Part shown: in pieces, positions 52,765-60,551 of the stretch
Layout of the letters: each line of letters starts with the position of its first letter
How positions within the stretch are numbered: position 1 is the stretch's first letter
NCBI GenBank assembly: GCA_964581605.1
Contig: CAZOPF010000009.1
Span: 1-64,000 of the forward strand
Reading direction: 5' to 3'
DNA: 64,000 nt
From: CAADGU01 sp964581605
GTDB lineage: Bacteria > Chloroflexota > Anaerolineae > Promineifilales > Promineifilaceae
Position numbers and translations under genes: made by a program
The notes under the pieces: model-generated
Database searches by the model: none
What the model saw: the letters and a program-made list of their open reading frames with translations, nothing else
What the model was told of the DNA's origin: nothing

Positions 52765-53903
52765 CTATAACAACTTGCTTCTCTGGGAACTTGTCGGCCT
52801 CCTCATTTGCTTATTGGCCGGCTTCATGCTGCAACCGGCTGCGGTCATGGCAAACCAGGAAGGTTCAACAGCCGATCATTGCCCCCCGCTGCCTCCCGCT
52901 ACCGGGTCGGTCATTTCCATCAGCAACGAAACCACGTTGCGCAATCAGGCGTATAACGCCGCGCCAGGCACTACACTTCTCATCCAGCCTGGCACGTACC
53001 ACATGCAAAATTATGTCCACATTGTCAATGCCGGGATTAGCCTGCGCGGCGCAACAGGCAACCGGGCTGACGTGATCCTCGATTTTGGCGGCATGGTGGG
53101 TGGACATTTCGGCATTTTGGTGGAAGCAGATGATGTGACTATCGCCAATCTGACCATCCAAAATGCCAATGATCATGGCGTGTCCATTCAGGGGCGAGAT
53201 CGGCCCGTACTCTATAATCTACACATCCGCGACATTGGCGACCAGTTGGTGAAGGTGAATCCAGCAGGCAATGGCCCGCCGGGCGGGGGCAGCGAAGATG
53301 GACTGCTGGCCTGCTCCCGGCTGGAATACACCACCACGGCGCCGGACGAATACACCAACGGCATTAGCGCCCACGACGCCCACCGTTGGACGGTGCGAGA
53401 CAATGAATGGTATCGCATCCGCACGCCGGGTAACAGCCCTGTGCCCACCATTTTGTTCTGGTCAGGTTCCTCAGACACGATTGTAGAGCGCAATTTGCTG
53501 GTGGATTGTTACCAGGGCATTGCCTTTGGCAACGCCGGGCATGGGGAAGGTGACCACATCGGCGGTATTGTGCGCAACAATATGATCTATGCCAGCCAGC
53601 CGCATGATGTGGTCATTGAGATGGTTCATGCTTCTGGCTGGTTGGTGGCGCATAACACGGCCGTACTGCTTCATCCTGGTTCTGGCCTGACGTGGGGCAT
53701 GGAGGCCCGTTTTAGCGACAGCCAGGGCACATTCGCCTATAATCTGACGAACATGGACATCTGGGGCNNNNNNNNNNNNNNNNNNNNNNNNNNNNNNNNN
53801 NNNNNNNNNNNNNNNNNNNNNNNNNNNNNNNNNNNNNNNNNNNNNNNNNNNNNNNNNNNNNNNNNNNACGGATTGGATTTATTTACCAATGGTGACAAGG
53901 TAG
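52754..53903 (+). CDS. Secreted right-handed beta-helix protein, interrupted by an assembly gap
   Basis: At least 338 aa before the gap. The signal peptide (LLLWELVGLLICLLAGFML, then ML-QPAAVMA) is followed by a PbH1-type beta-helix with stacked strands: TTLLIQPGTYHMQNYVHIVN, DVTIANLTIQNANDHGVSIQ, SDTIVERNLLVDCYQGIAF, HTAV-type turns. Such proteins are often polysaccharide lyases or glycan binders. After the 100 N the frame TDWIYLPMVTR-stop (53868-53903) is the best C-terminus, because it matches the FLPVITR end of the surface protein at 5506-8361. It is in frame only if the real gap length is a multiple of three. GH20 and GH1 genes follow. Confidence 0.85.
53768..53867. other. Assembly gap (100 N)
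   Basis: Exactly 100 unknown bases inside the beta-helix gene; the true length is unknown. Confidence 0.99.
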
Positions 53904-53960
53904 CAGGTGGCAGGTGGCAGGTGGCAAGTGAAGACCTGCTACTTGCGACCTGCCACCAAT
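53898..53960. repeat. GGCAGGT heptamer hairpin
   Basis: Three GGCAGGT/GGCAAGT heptamers followed by CTACTTGCGACCTGCCACC in complementary orientation. It begins at the stop codon of the beta-helix gene (53901-53903) and ends 19 nt before the GH20 start. The same unit occurs inside the MBOAT gene (62499-62550). Confidence 0.9.
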
Positions 53961-53978
53961 AATGAAGCCTTTCAATAT

Positions 53979-55856
53979 ATGAACGATTTTACCCTCCTCC
54001 CCCACCCCCAATCCATCACCTATACCGGGCAGATATTTAGCCTACCCGCCACCGGGCTGATTGCGCTGCATGGAGATGATGTACCGGCGATGCTGTTCAC
54101 GGCCGTGTGGCTGCAAGATGCCTTGTTTGAACAGGCGGGCGCGGATTATGAACTGGTTGGTGGTGCAGGGGTACCGCCCGAGCAAATCGTCGTGCAACTC
54201 AGCCTGATTCCGGGCAGTGTGCGCCATGAACAGGGGTATGAATTAACGGTGGTAGACGGCCGTGTGGACGCCATTGCCAACACCATTCCCGGACTTTTCT
54301 ACGCCGTGCAAACCCTTTGCCAGCTACTGGAACAGGTGGGTAACGAGCTACCCACCTTACGCTGCCGTGATTGGCCGGATTTCCCACAGCGCGGCGTGAT
54401 GCTAGACATCAGCCGCAACAAAGTGCCCACCCTGGAAACGGTGCTGGACCTGGTGGATATGCTGGCCGGCTGGAAAATCAACCAGCTTCAGCTTTATACC
54501 GAACATACCTTTGCCTACCGCCGCCATCCCATCGTCTGGCAAGAAGCCTCCCCCTTCACCGCGGAAGAAATTCTCACCCTGGACGCCTACTGCCACGACC
54601 GCTGCATTGAACTGGTGCCCAACCAGAACACCTTCGGCCACATGCACCACTGGCTGAAACACCCCGCCTACCAACATCTGGCCGAAAAAGCGGACGGGGC
54701 CCAGACGCCCTGGGGTTATTACAACCCGGAGCCTTTTTCACTCTCCCCGGCCGTGCCCGGCAGCCTGGATTTGGTGCGCGATTTGCTGGATGAACTGCTG
54801 CCCAATTTCCGCAGCCGCCAGGTGAATGTGGGCGGCGACGAGACGTATGATGTGGGGCAGGGCATGAGCAAGGAGTTGGTGGCCGAAAAAGGCAAAGGGC
54901 GTGTTTATCTGGAGCATCTGCTGAAAATTTACCGGGAGGTGCAGGCACGCGGCCGTACCATGCAGTTTTGGGGCGACATCATCATGGAATACCCGGAATT
55001 GACCCACGAACTGCCGCGTGACCTGATCGCCCTGGAATGGGGGTATGAAGCGGGGCATCCCTTTGGGGAACACGGCCGCCTCTTTGCGGAATCGGGCGTT
55101 CCCTTTTACGTCTGCCCGGGCACATCTGGCTGGAATACGTTGGGCGGCCGCACAAATAATGCCATTGGCAATTTGCAAAACGCGGCGCAGCACGGCCGTA
55201 CACACGGCGCGGTTGGTTATCTCATCACCGACTGGGGCGACAACGGCCATATGCAGCCGCTGCCCGTCAGCTACCTGGGTTTTGCCGTCGGCGCGGCCCT
55301 CGCCTGGGCCGATGAGGCCAACCGCGGGTTGGATGTGCCCACTGCTCTCAGCCGGTTTGCCTTCCGCGACGAGGCGGGCATCATGGGCCAACTGGCGTAT
55401 GATCTGGGCAATGTGTACGAGATTACGCGGATTCCCAGCTTTAACGGCACGCCATACTTTTACGGCCTGGTGTATGACCTGGCACAAATGGTGAACGCGG
55501 ACGACCCGGTAGAAATGCGAGTGCGGATGCAAAATCTGGCGCAGGCGGTCACGGCCGTAGACGAATTGCTGGCCTGCCTGCCCCAAACCGACATGCAGCG
55601 CGACGACGCCGACCTGATCCGGCAAGAGTTCATATGGGCGGCTACCATGATCAAACACGGCTGCCGCCGCCTCATCTGGGCGGCGGGCCGGGCGCTCGGC
55701 CAGGAAGATGCTGCCCTACGGCAAGCATTAGCCGCGGAGACGGGCTATTTATTGGCTGAATTTGAACAGGTATGGCACGGCCGTAACCGCCCGGGTGGTT
55801 TCCCTGCCAGTCTGGCCCGCCTGCAAAAAATGGCGGCCGATTACAACAAGAAGTAA
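53979..55856 (+). CDS. Family 20 glycoside hydrolase (beta-N-acetylhexosaminidase-like)
   Basis: A 625-aa cytoplasmic enzyme (no signal peptide) that likely removes terminal GlcNAc/GalNAc. An N-terminal GH20b-like domain (to about 130) leads to the TIM barrel starting FPQRGVMLDISRNKVPTLET. The catalytic Asp-Glu pair is D287-E288 in VNVGGDETYDVG; the usual His before GGDE is replaced by Asn. Further barrel blocks are ELVPNQNTFGHMHHWLKHP and VGYLITDWGDNGHMQP. The start at 53979 excludes the repeat array upstream. With the GH1 gene downstream it suggests oligosaccharide breakdown inside the cell. Confidence 0.9.
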   Translation: MNDFTLLPHPQSITYTGQIFSLPATGLIALHGDDVPAMLFTAVWLQDALFEQAGADYELVGGAGVPPEQIVVQLSLIPGSVRHEQGYELTVVDGRVDAIANTIPGLFYAVQTLCQLLEQVGNELPTLRCRDWPDFPQRGVMLDISRNKVPTLETVLDLVDMLAGWKINQLQLYTEHTFAYRRHPIVWQEASPFTAEEILTLDAYCHDRCIELVPNQNTFGHMHHWLKHPAYQHLAEKADGAQTPWGYYNPEPFSLSPAVPGSLDLVRDLLDELLPNFRSRQVNVGGDETYDVGQGMSKELVAEKGKGRVYLEHLLKIYREVQARGRTMQFWGDIIMEYPELTHELPRDLIALEWGYEAGHPFGEHGRLFAESGVPFYVCPGTSGWNTLGGRTNNAIGNLQNAAQHGRTHGAVGYLITDWGDNGHMQPLPVSYLGFAVGAALAWADEANRGLDVPTALSRFAFRDEAGIMGQLAYDLGNVYEITRIPSFNGTPYFYGLVYDLAQMVNADDPVEMRVRMQNLAQAVTAVDELLACLPQTDMQRDDADLIRQEFIWAATMIKHGCRRLIWAAGRALGQEDAALRQALAAETGYLLAEFEQVWHGRNRPGGFPASLARLQKMAADYNKK

Positions 55857-55860
55857 TGGA

Positions 55861-55914
55861 GCAATTGGGTAATTGTGTAATTTGATCGCTCAATTACCCA
55901 GTTACGCAACTACG
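55861..55914. repeat. GCAATTGG/GGGTAATT hairpin
   Basis: Octamer-type AATTGGGT units and the complementary CAATTACCCA, an imperfect hairpin between the GH20 and GH1 genes. It shares its unit with 1005-1068 and 8454-8513. Confidence 0.85.
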
Positions 55915-55939
55915 CTATGACCCATCGCAAAGGACACAC

Positions 55940-57295
55940 ATGACAACCTACAACTTTCCAAAAGGCTTTATTTGGGGCGCGGCGACCTCTTCTTACCAGA
56001 TCGAGGGCGCCTGGCAGGCCGATGGCAAGAGCGAATCTATTTGGGATCGTTTCAGCCATACACCCGGTAAAATTGAAGACGCCACCACCGGCGATGTGGC
56101 CTGCGACCATTATTACCGCTGGCCGGAAGATGTGGCGCTGATGCAGGCGCTCAATTTGCAGGCGTATCGGTTTTCCATCTCCTGGCCGCGCATTTTGCCG
56201 GAGGGCACAGGGCGTGTGGAGCAAAAGGGGCTGGATTTTTACGGCCGTCTCGTTGACGGCCTTTTGGAAGCAGGCATTACGCCCTTTGCCACCTTATATC
56301 ACTGGGACATGCCCCAGGTGTTGCAAGACAAAGGCGGCTGGCCGGAACGTTTCCTGGTTGACGCTTTTGCCGAATATGCCGGCGTGGTTTCGCGCTATTT
56401 GGGCGACCGGGTGAAAAACTGGATGACGCATAACGAACCCTGGGTGGCTGCCTTTTTAGGTTATCAGGTGGGTGTTCATGCCCCAGGGGTGCAAAACCAG
56501 GCGGCGGCGTTGCGGGCGGCTCATCATTTGCTGCTTTCACACGGCCGTGCCGTGCCCATCATCCGCGCCCACAGCCCCCACGCCGAAGTGGGCATGGTGC
56601 TGAACACCACCCATGTGTACCCGGCTTCCCCCAGCCTGGCCGATTATCAGCAAGGGCGTTGGGTAGATGGCTGGATTAATCGCTGGTTTATGGATCCGCT
56701 GTACGGCCGTCATTATCCCGCTGATATGGTTTCTGCATTTGCCAACCACCTGCATGACATGGATTTTGTGCAGCCTGATGATATGGAGAGCATTGCCGTT
56801 CACACCGATTTCCTGGGCATCAACTACTACAGCCGGTCTGTGACCCGTGATGAAACAGCACCGGATAATCTGCCGCGTACCATCGATCCTTCAGCCAACG
56901 AACACACGGATATAGGGTGGGAAGTTTACCCCGATGGCTTGTATGATTTGCTGTTGCGTCTGCATACAGATTACCATATCTCCAAAATTTACGTCACTGA
57001 AAACGGGGCCAGTTATGGGGATGGGCCAGATGAGTTCGGCCGTGTGCCCGACCAGCGCCGCCTGAATTATATTCGCCAACATCTGTTGGCCTGCCACCGC
57101 GCTATCGAAAATGGCGTGCCACTGGCCGGTTATTTTGCCTGGTCCCTCATGGACAACTTTGAATGGGCCAAAGGGTTTTCGCAACGTTTTGGTCTGGTGT
57201 GGGTGGATTATGAAACACAGCAGCGCATCCCTAAAGACAGCGCGTTGTGGTATCGGGATGTGATTGCCCGCCATGGCGTGATGGACGCTGCGTAA
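55940..57295 (+). CDS. Family 1 glycoside hydrolase (beta-glucosidase)
   Basis: A 451-aa GH1 beta-glucosidase of usual length. FPKGFIWGAATSSYQIEGAW is the N-terminal signature. The acid/base Glu166 is in MTHNEPWV and the nucleophile Glu354 in YVTENGAS; the aglycone/glucose-binding segment is NFEWAKGFSQRFGLVWVD. AAAGGA precedes the ATG by 7 nt. No signal peptide, so it acts in the cytoplasm on imported disaccharides or glycosides. Confidence 0.96.
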   Translation: MTTYNFPKGFIWGAATSSYQIEGAWQADGKSESIWDRFSHTPGKIEDATTGDVACDHYYRWPEDVALMQALNLQAYRFSISWPRILPEGTGRVEQKGLDFYGRLVDGLLEAGITPFATLYHWDMPQVLQDKGGWPERFLVDAFAEYAGVVSRYLGDRVKNWMTHNEPWVAAFLGYQVGVHAPGVQNQAAALRAAHHLLLSHGRAVPIIRAHSPHAEVGMVLNTTHVYPASPSLADYQQGRWVDGWINRWFMDPLYGRHYPADMVSAFANHLHDMDFVQPDDMESIAVHTDFLGINYYSRSVTRDETAPDNLPRTIDPSANEHTDIGWEVYPDGLYDLLLRLHTDYHISKIYVTENGASYGDGPDEFGRVPDQRRLNYIRQHLLACHRAIENGVPLAGYFAWSLMDNFEWAKGFSQRFGLVWVDYETQQRIPKDSALWYRDVIARHGVMDAA

Positions 57296-57344
57296 CACGT
57301 TTTGGGCGCAGCACCCATCACACCAAATTTTAAGGTCACGGCCG

Positions 57345-57374
57345 TTGACGGCCGTCTTCCCACAGATTTATAAT
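57345..57374 (+). promoter_or_regulatory. Strong sigma70-like promoter of the candidate ncRNA
   Basis: TTGACG (57345-57350), an 18-nt spacer and TATAAT (57369-57374). Two ACGGCCGT copies (57338-57345 and 57348-57355) flank and overlap the -35 box. The expected start is near 57382. Confidence 0.75.
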
Positions 57375-57381
57375 GCCTTTG

Positions 57382-57606
57382 TCCTTGAGCATTAACAACC
57401 CCTACCTATACCACCCCGGATGACACAGTAGATCGACTAGGAAAGTAGGCACTTATGAAATCTCCGCTAGTGCGCCAGAAAGCTTCCACATATGAAGTGA
57501 GCACAGGAAGCCAACATCTGTCAAAGGCCACCAAGAGATTCGATTACAACTAGCTGCTGAACACTTAGCCAATTCCAAATCTACTGTCCCTCACCGGGGT
57601 TTTTTT
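57382..57606 (+). ncRNA. Candidate structured non-coding RNA (about 225 nt)
   Basis: An intergenic unit with its own promoter and terminator but no reading frame. A closing helix joins 57414-57419 (CCCCGG) with 57594-57599, and ACAGTAGAT (57425-57433) with ATCTACTGT (57579-57587). Inside, ACTAG (57436-57440) can pair with CTAGT (57467-57471) and GCTTCC (57482-57487) with GGAAGC (57506-57511). The CCGGGG is followed directly by seven T, so the closing helix also serves as terminator. Size and overall long-stem shape would fit 6S RNA, but I cannot see convincing conserved motifs; tmRNA, RNase P RNA and SRP RNA signatures are absent. It lies between the GH1 gene and the first SGNH gene. Confidence 0.65.
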
Positions 57607-57631
57607 GTGCCTTCGGCGATACAATCACCCT

Positions 57632-58855
57632 ATGCAGCGATGGGCGGTGATTGGCATAGTCGTTATTTTTCTGGGACTCATTGTTCTGGGCATTATCCGG
57701 CAAGAAATGGGATTAACCGGCAACCAGGCCGCATCGGTACCCACCCTGGCAGCCACCTTTGGCCCCGCCTTGCTGCCCGCTCCGGCAACGGCCATGGCCA
57801 CTATCCCCGCCACTTTTACACCGGTTGTTACCGCCTTGCCACCAACGGCCGTGCCCAGCACCCATACCATCCAGACAGGCGAAACACTCTTCAGCATTGC
57901 CCATCAGTACGGCCTGACGCCCGAACTATTAGCCGCTGCCAATCAGATCACTAACCCTGCCCTGATTCAAACCGGGCAAATCCTGAACATTCCCACACCT
58001 GCTCCGTTATCGGCATCTCCTTCACTGCCCGCTCCTGAAACCGAACCGCCTACCCCCTCGCCAGAATTGGTGGCAGCCTCTCTAACCGCGCCGGACAATC
58101 TCAACGGCATCCCCCTATCCAGCATCATTGTCTTGCCGGAAAATGTGATCACTCATGCACGGGCCATTTTTGCGCAGGGGCAGCTTTACGGCCGTAACCT
58201 CCACGCCTACTCCAAAGTGGGCGACAGCACCATCCAAAACCCGCACTTTATGACCCGGTTTGATGAACCGGGTGGGTATAACCTGGGGCCTTATGCCTAT
58301 TTGCAGACGGCCGTAGACTATTTTGTGGGGTCACACGGCCGTGAAGGGCTGGCTGTGCGCAAAGGGTTCCACTCCTGGACCGTCACCGACCCCCTCTGGG
58401 CCGATAAATCCATTTGCCAGGCCAATGAAACTCCCATTGCCTGCGAAATTCGGCTGCACAACCCGGCCATCGTCATCATCCGCTTAGGCTCCAATGACGC
58501 CGGCGTACCGGATATGTTTGACCAGAATGTGCGGCAAGTTGTGGAATTGGCGATTGCCAATGGCATCATCCCCGTCATTGGCACCAAAGCCGACCGCTTT
58601 GAAGGCAGCAATATCAACAACGAGTTACTGCGCCAGATTGCGGCCGATTATCAGATTCCGCTGTGGGATTTTGACGTGGCCGCGCAGATGATTCCGGGGC
58701 GGGGTTTGGATGTGGATAATGTGCATCTCACCGGCTTTTTTGCCCACGATTATGGCTCGCCTGTTGCTTTCCAGCGCGGGCATGGCGTCCACAGCCTGAC
58801 CGCCTTGATGATGCTGCAAACTTTGTTAGATGAGGTGATTTTGCCTGATGAATAA
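57632..58855 (+). CDS. LysM-SGNH-hydrolase membrane protein
   Basis: A 407-aa protein with one N-terminal helix (WAVIGIVVIFLGLIVLGII), a Pro/Thr linker, a LysM domain (HTIQTGETLFSIAHQYGLTP, about 85-130) and a C-terminal SGNH/GDSL-like hydrolase: AYSKVGDSTIQNPHFM (Gly-Asp-Ser block), IIRLGSNDAGVPDM (Asn block) and GLDVDNVHLT (Asp/His block). The three blocks also occur in two paralogues downstream. AlgJ/AlgX-like SGNH proteins act with MBOAT acyltransferases in polysaccharide O-acetylation, and an MBOAT gene ends this cluster. No ribosome-binding site; TACAAT lies 6 nt before the ATG. Confidence 0.88.
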   Translation: MQRWAVIGIVVIFLGLIVLGIIRQEMGLTGNQAASVPTLAATFGPALLPAPATAMATIPATFTPVVTALPPTAVPSTHTIQTGETLFSIAHQYGLTPELLAAANQITNPALIQTGQILNIPTPAPLSASPSLPAPETEPPTPSPELVAASLTAPDNLNGIPLSSIIVLPENVITHARAIFAQGQLYGRNLHAYSKVGDSTIQNPHFMTRFDEPGGYNLGPYAYLQTAVDYFVGSHGREGLAVRKGFHSWTVTDPLWADKSICQANETPIACEIRLHNPAIVIIRLGSNDAGVPDMFDQNVRQVVELAIANGIIPVIGTKADRFEGSNINNELLRQIAADYQIPLWDFDVAAQMIPGRGLDVDNVHLTGFFAHDYGSPVAFQRGHGVHSLTALMMLQTLLDEVILPDE

Positions 58856-59894
58856 AACAAGAACAGTTCTGTTTGTAATGGGGGTTTTAACCGGATTGGC
58901 AGCCTGCGCCGCACCAACGGCCGTAGACACGGCCGCTCCCTCGCCGGCCGCTCCCTCGCCTGTTATTGAAGCGGCAAACACCTTGAATACGCCCCCACAC
59001 ACGGCCGCGCCTGCCGCCACAGACACGGCCGTTTCCTCACCCACCCTCACCCCATCTCCACTACCCACCCATACCCCATCATCCACGCCCAGCCCAACGC
59101 CTACCCATACCCCCACCATCACCCCCACACCATTGCCACCCCTTAATGGCCTTACCATTGCTGACATTTTGATTATGGATGAAGCGACGGTCGCCAACGT
59201 GCGCCAGATTTTTGCCAACGGTCAGCAGCGCGGCCGTGATCCCCATGCTTACTCTGTGTTAGGTGACAGCACCGTGATGACGCCCCACCTGCTGGCCCGT
59301 TTTGCGCGGGACGATTTGAACCTGGGGCAGTATGCTTACTTGCAGCCAACGGTTGACCACTTTCAGGGTATCTGGAAACGGTTTGGTGTGGCTACCAACT
59401 ATGGTCTGCACTCCTGGTCAGTATTTGATCCTCTTTGGGCGGATAAGGATTGGTGCCTGCCCAACGAGGATTTGCTCACCTGCGAATTTCGGCTGCAAAA
59501 TCCGGCCTTTTTGCTGGTTCGGTTGGGGTCAAATGATGCTGGTTCGCCGGGTGGGTTTGAATACAACGTGCGCCAGGTGATTGAACATGCCATCGCCAAC
59601 GGCGTGGTACCTATCATCATCACCAAACCTGACCGCTTTGAAGGGGACAACACCAATAACGAGATTTTGCGCCAGTTGGCTGCTGATTATCGGGTGCCTA
59701 TCTGGAATTTAGACCGGGTGGCGGAGACGCTGCCAGGCAAGGGGCTGGACGTGGACCAGGTGCATATGGTGGAGTACCCGGCCAATGATTTCAGCGACAC
59801 GGCCGTGTTCAGCAGCGGCCACGCCATGCAAGATTTATCGGGGCTGATGGTGTTGCAGGCCATTTTACAGACGGTGCAATTGGTCGAGGATTAG
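58848..59894 (+). CDS. SGNH-hydrolase lipoprotein (paralogue 2)
   Basis: A 348-aa lipoprotein (VLFVMGVLTGLAAC) with a long Pro/Thr/Ala linker and the same SGNH domain: HAYSVLGDSTVMTPHLLARF, LVRLGSNDAGSPGGFEYN and GKGLDVDQVHMVEYPAND. It overlaps the preceding gene by 8 nt (ATGAATAA), so they are translationally coupled. The LysM domain of its neighbour is absent here; anchoring is by lipid instead. Its role is probably acyl transfer to a surface polymer, as inferred from the MBOAT neighbour. Confidence 0.87.
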   Translation: MNKTRTVLFVMGVLTGLAACAAPTAVDTAAPSPAAPSPVIEAANTLNTPPHTAAPAATDTAVSSPTLTPSPLPTHTPSSTPSPTPTHTPTITPTPLPPLNGLTIADILIMDEATVANVRQIFANGQQRGRDPHAYSVLGDSTVMTPHLLARFARDDLNLGQYAYLQPTVDHFQGIWKRFGVATNYGLHSWSVFDPLWADKDWCLPNEDLLTCEFRLQNPAFLLVRLGSNDAGSPGGFEYNVRQVIEHAIANGVVPIIITKPDRFEGDNTNNEILRQLAADYRVPIWNLDRVAETLPGKGLDVDQVHMVEYPANDFSDTAVFSSGHAMQDLSGLMVLQAILQTVQLVED

Positions 59895-59916
59895 TTATAA
59901 TTCGTCACTGTCACTC

Positions 59917-59970
59917 GTGAACAGGTGAGGAGGTGAAAGGGTGACAAGATCACCCCCTTCACCTGTTCAC
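59917..59970. repeat. GTGAACAGG hairpin in front of a small lipoprotein gene
   Basis: GTGAACAGGTGAGGAGGTGA followed by TCACCCCCTTCACCTGTTCAC, an imperfect long hairpin. It ends 13 nt before the GGAGGAG ribosome-binding site of the gene at 59996. Confidence 0.8.
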
Positions 59971-59995
59971 CCCATCAAACTTTGGAGGAGATTGG

Positions 59996-60388
59996 ATGAA
60001 GAGGTTATTTTGGATTGTATGCTTAACGGCCGTATTGTCTGCCTGTGGTGGTAATGGTGGTGGAGGCGACCCGGCCGCCACTGTGGAAACCTATTTGCAG
60101 GCCAAAGTTGAGAGCGACGAAGCGACCATCCGCAGTCTGTTATGCTCGGAAATGGAGCAGTTTGCCGACCGGGAAATCCACACCTTTGACAGCGTAGAGG
60201 ATGTAACCATTGAAGGCATGGCCTGTACGGATGCGGGCGACGGCGAATCCGAAGCGACTTCGGGCCGTGTAACCTGCACCGGCATCATCAAAGCCCTCTA
60301 TGGCACAGAACAGACTGAATTTCAGCTCACCAACTACCGCGTGGTCGAAGAAGATGGTGAGTGGAAATGGTGCGGCGAAACCCCGTGA
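59996..60388 (+). CDS. Small secreted lipoprotein of unknown function
   Basis: A 130-aa lipoprotein (FWIVCLTAVLSAC, then a Gly run). The mature part has four further Cys (SLLCSEMEQ, GMACTDAG, RVTCTGII, KWCGETP), which may form two disulfides, and the shape (a short helical hairpin, then strands) resembles SnoaL/NTF2- or DUF4878-like lipoproteins, though I cannot confirm this. Its start has a strong GGAGGAG ribosome-binding site. It sits between SGNH genes and so may serve the same process. Confidence 0.8.
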   Translation: MKRLFWIVCLTAVLSACGGNGGGGDPAATVETYLQAKVESDEATIRSLLCSEMEQFADREIHTFDSVEDVTIEGMACTDAGDGESEATSGRVTCTGIIKALYGTEQTEFQLTNYRVVEEDGEWKWCGETP

Positions 60389-60434
60389 ACGGAAACCGGC
60401 AACGACCACTGATAACCGATTACTGATTACCGAT

Positions 60435-60551
60435 ATGAAGCGCCTTCTCTCTCGTGAAAACCTGATCGCCATCACCCTATGTTTCCTGGTTATTTTGTTG
60501 ATCATCGCCACCACCGACAGTGCGCCACAATGGATTTATCAGGGCTTTTGA
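60435..60551 (+). CDS. 38-aa single-helix membrane microprotein
   Basis: MKRLLSRENLIAITLCFLVI continues LLIIATTDSAPQWIYQGF: a short basic N-terminus, one membrane helix and a short aromatic tail. The last 22 nt overlap the start of the next SGNH gene, which suggests translational coupling and a real gene rather than a chance frame. No ribosome-binding site is apparent; CCGATTA repeats lie directly upstream. It may be a small subunit of the acylation machinery; this is inference. Confidence 0.55.
   Translation: MKRLLSRENLIAITLCFLVILLIIATTDSAPQWIYQGF

Noticed and set aside
53868..53962. Continuation of the beta-helix protein as GLDLFTNGDKVAGGRWQ through the repeat array
   Set aside because: Another frame gives TDWIYLPMVTR and a stop at 53903, which matches the tail of a second surface protein; the longer frame only translates the repeat.
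57382..57606. Candidate RNA as tmRNA, RNase P RNA or SRP RNA
   Set aside because: No tRNA-like ends, no GAGGAAAGTCC-type RNase P core and no GGAAGCAGC-type SRP loop. 6S RNA remains possible but unproven.
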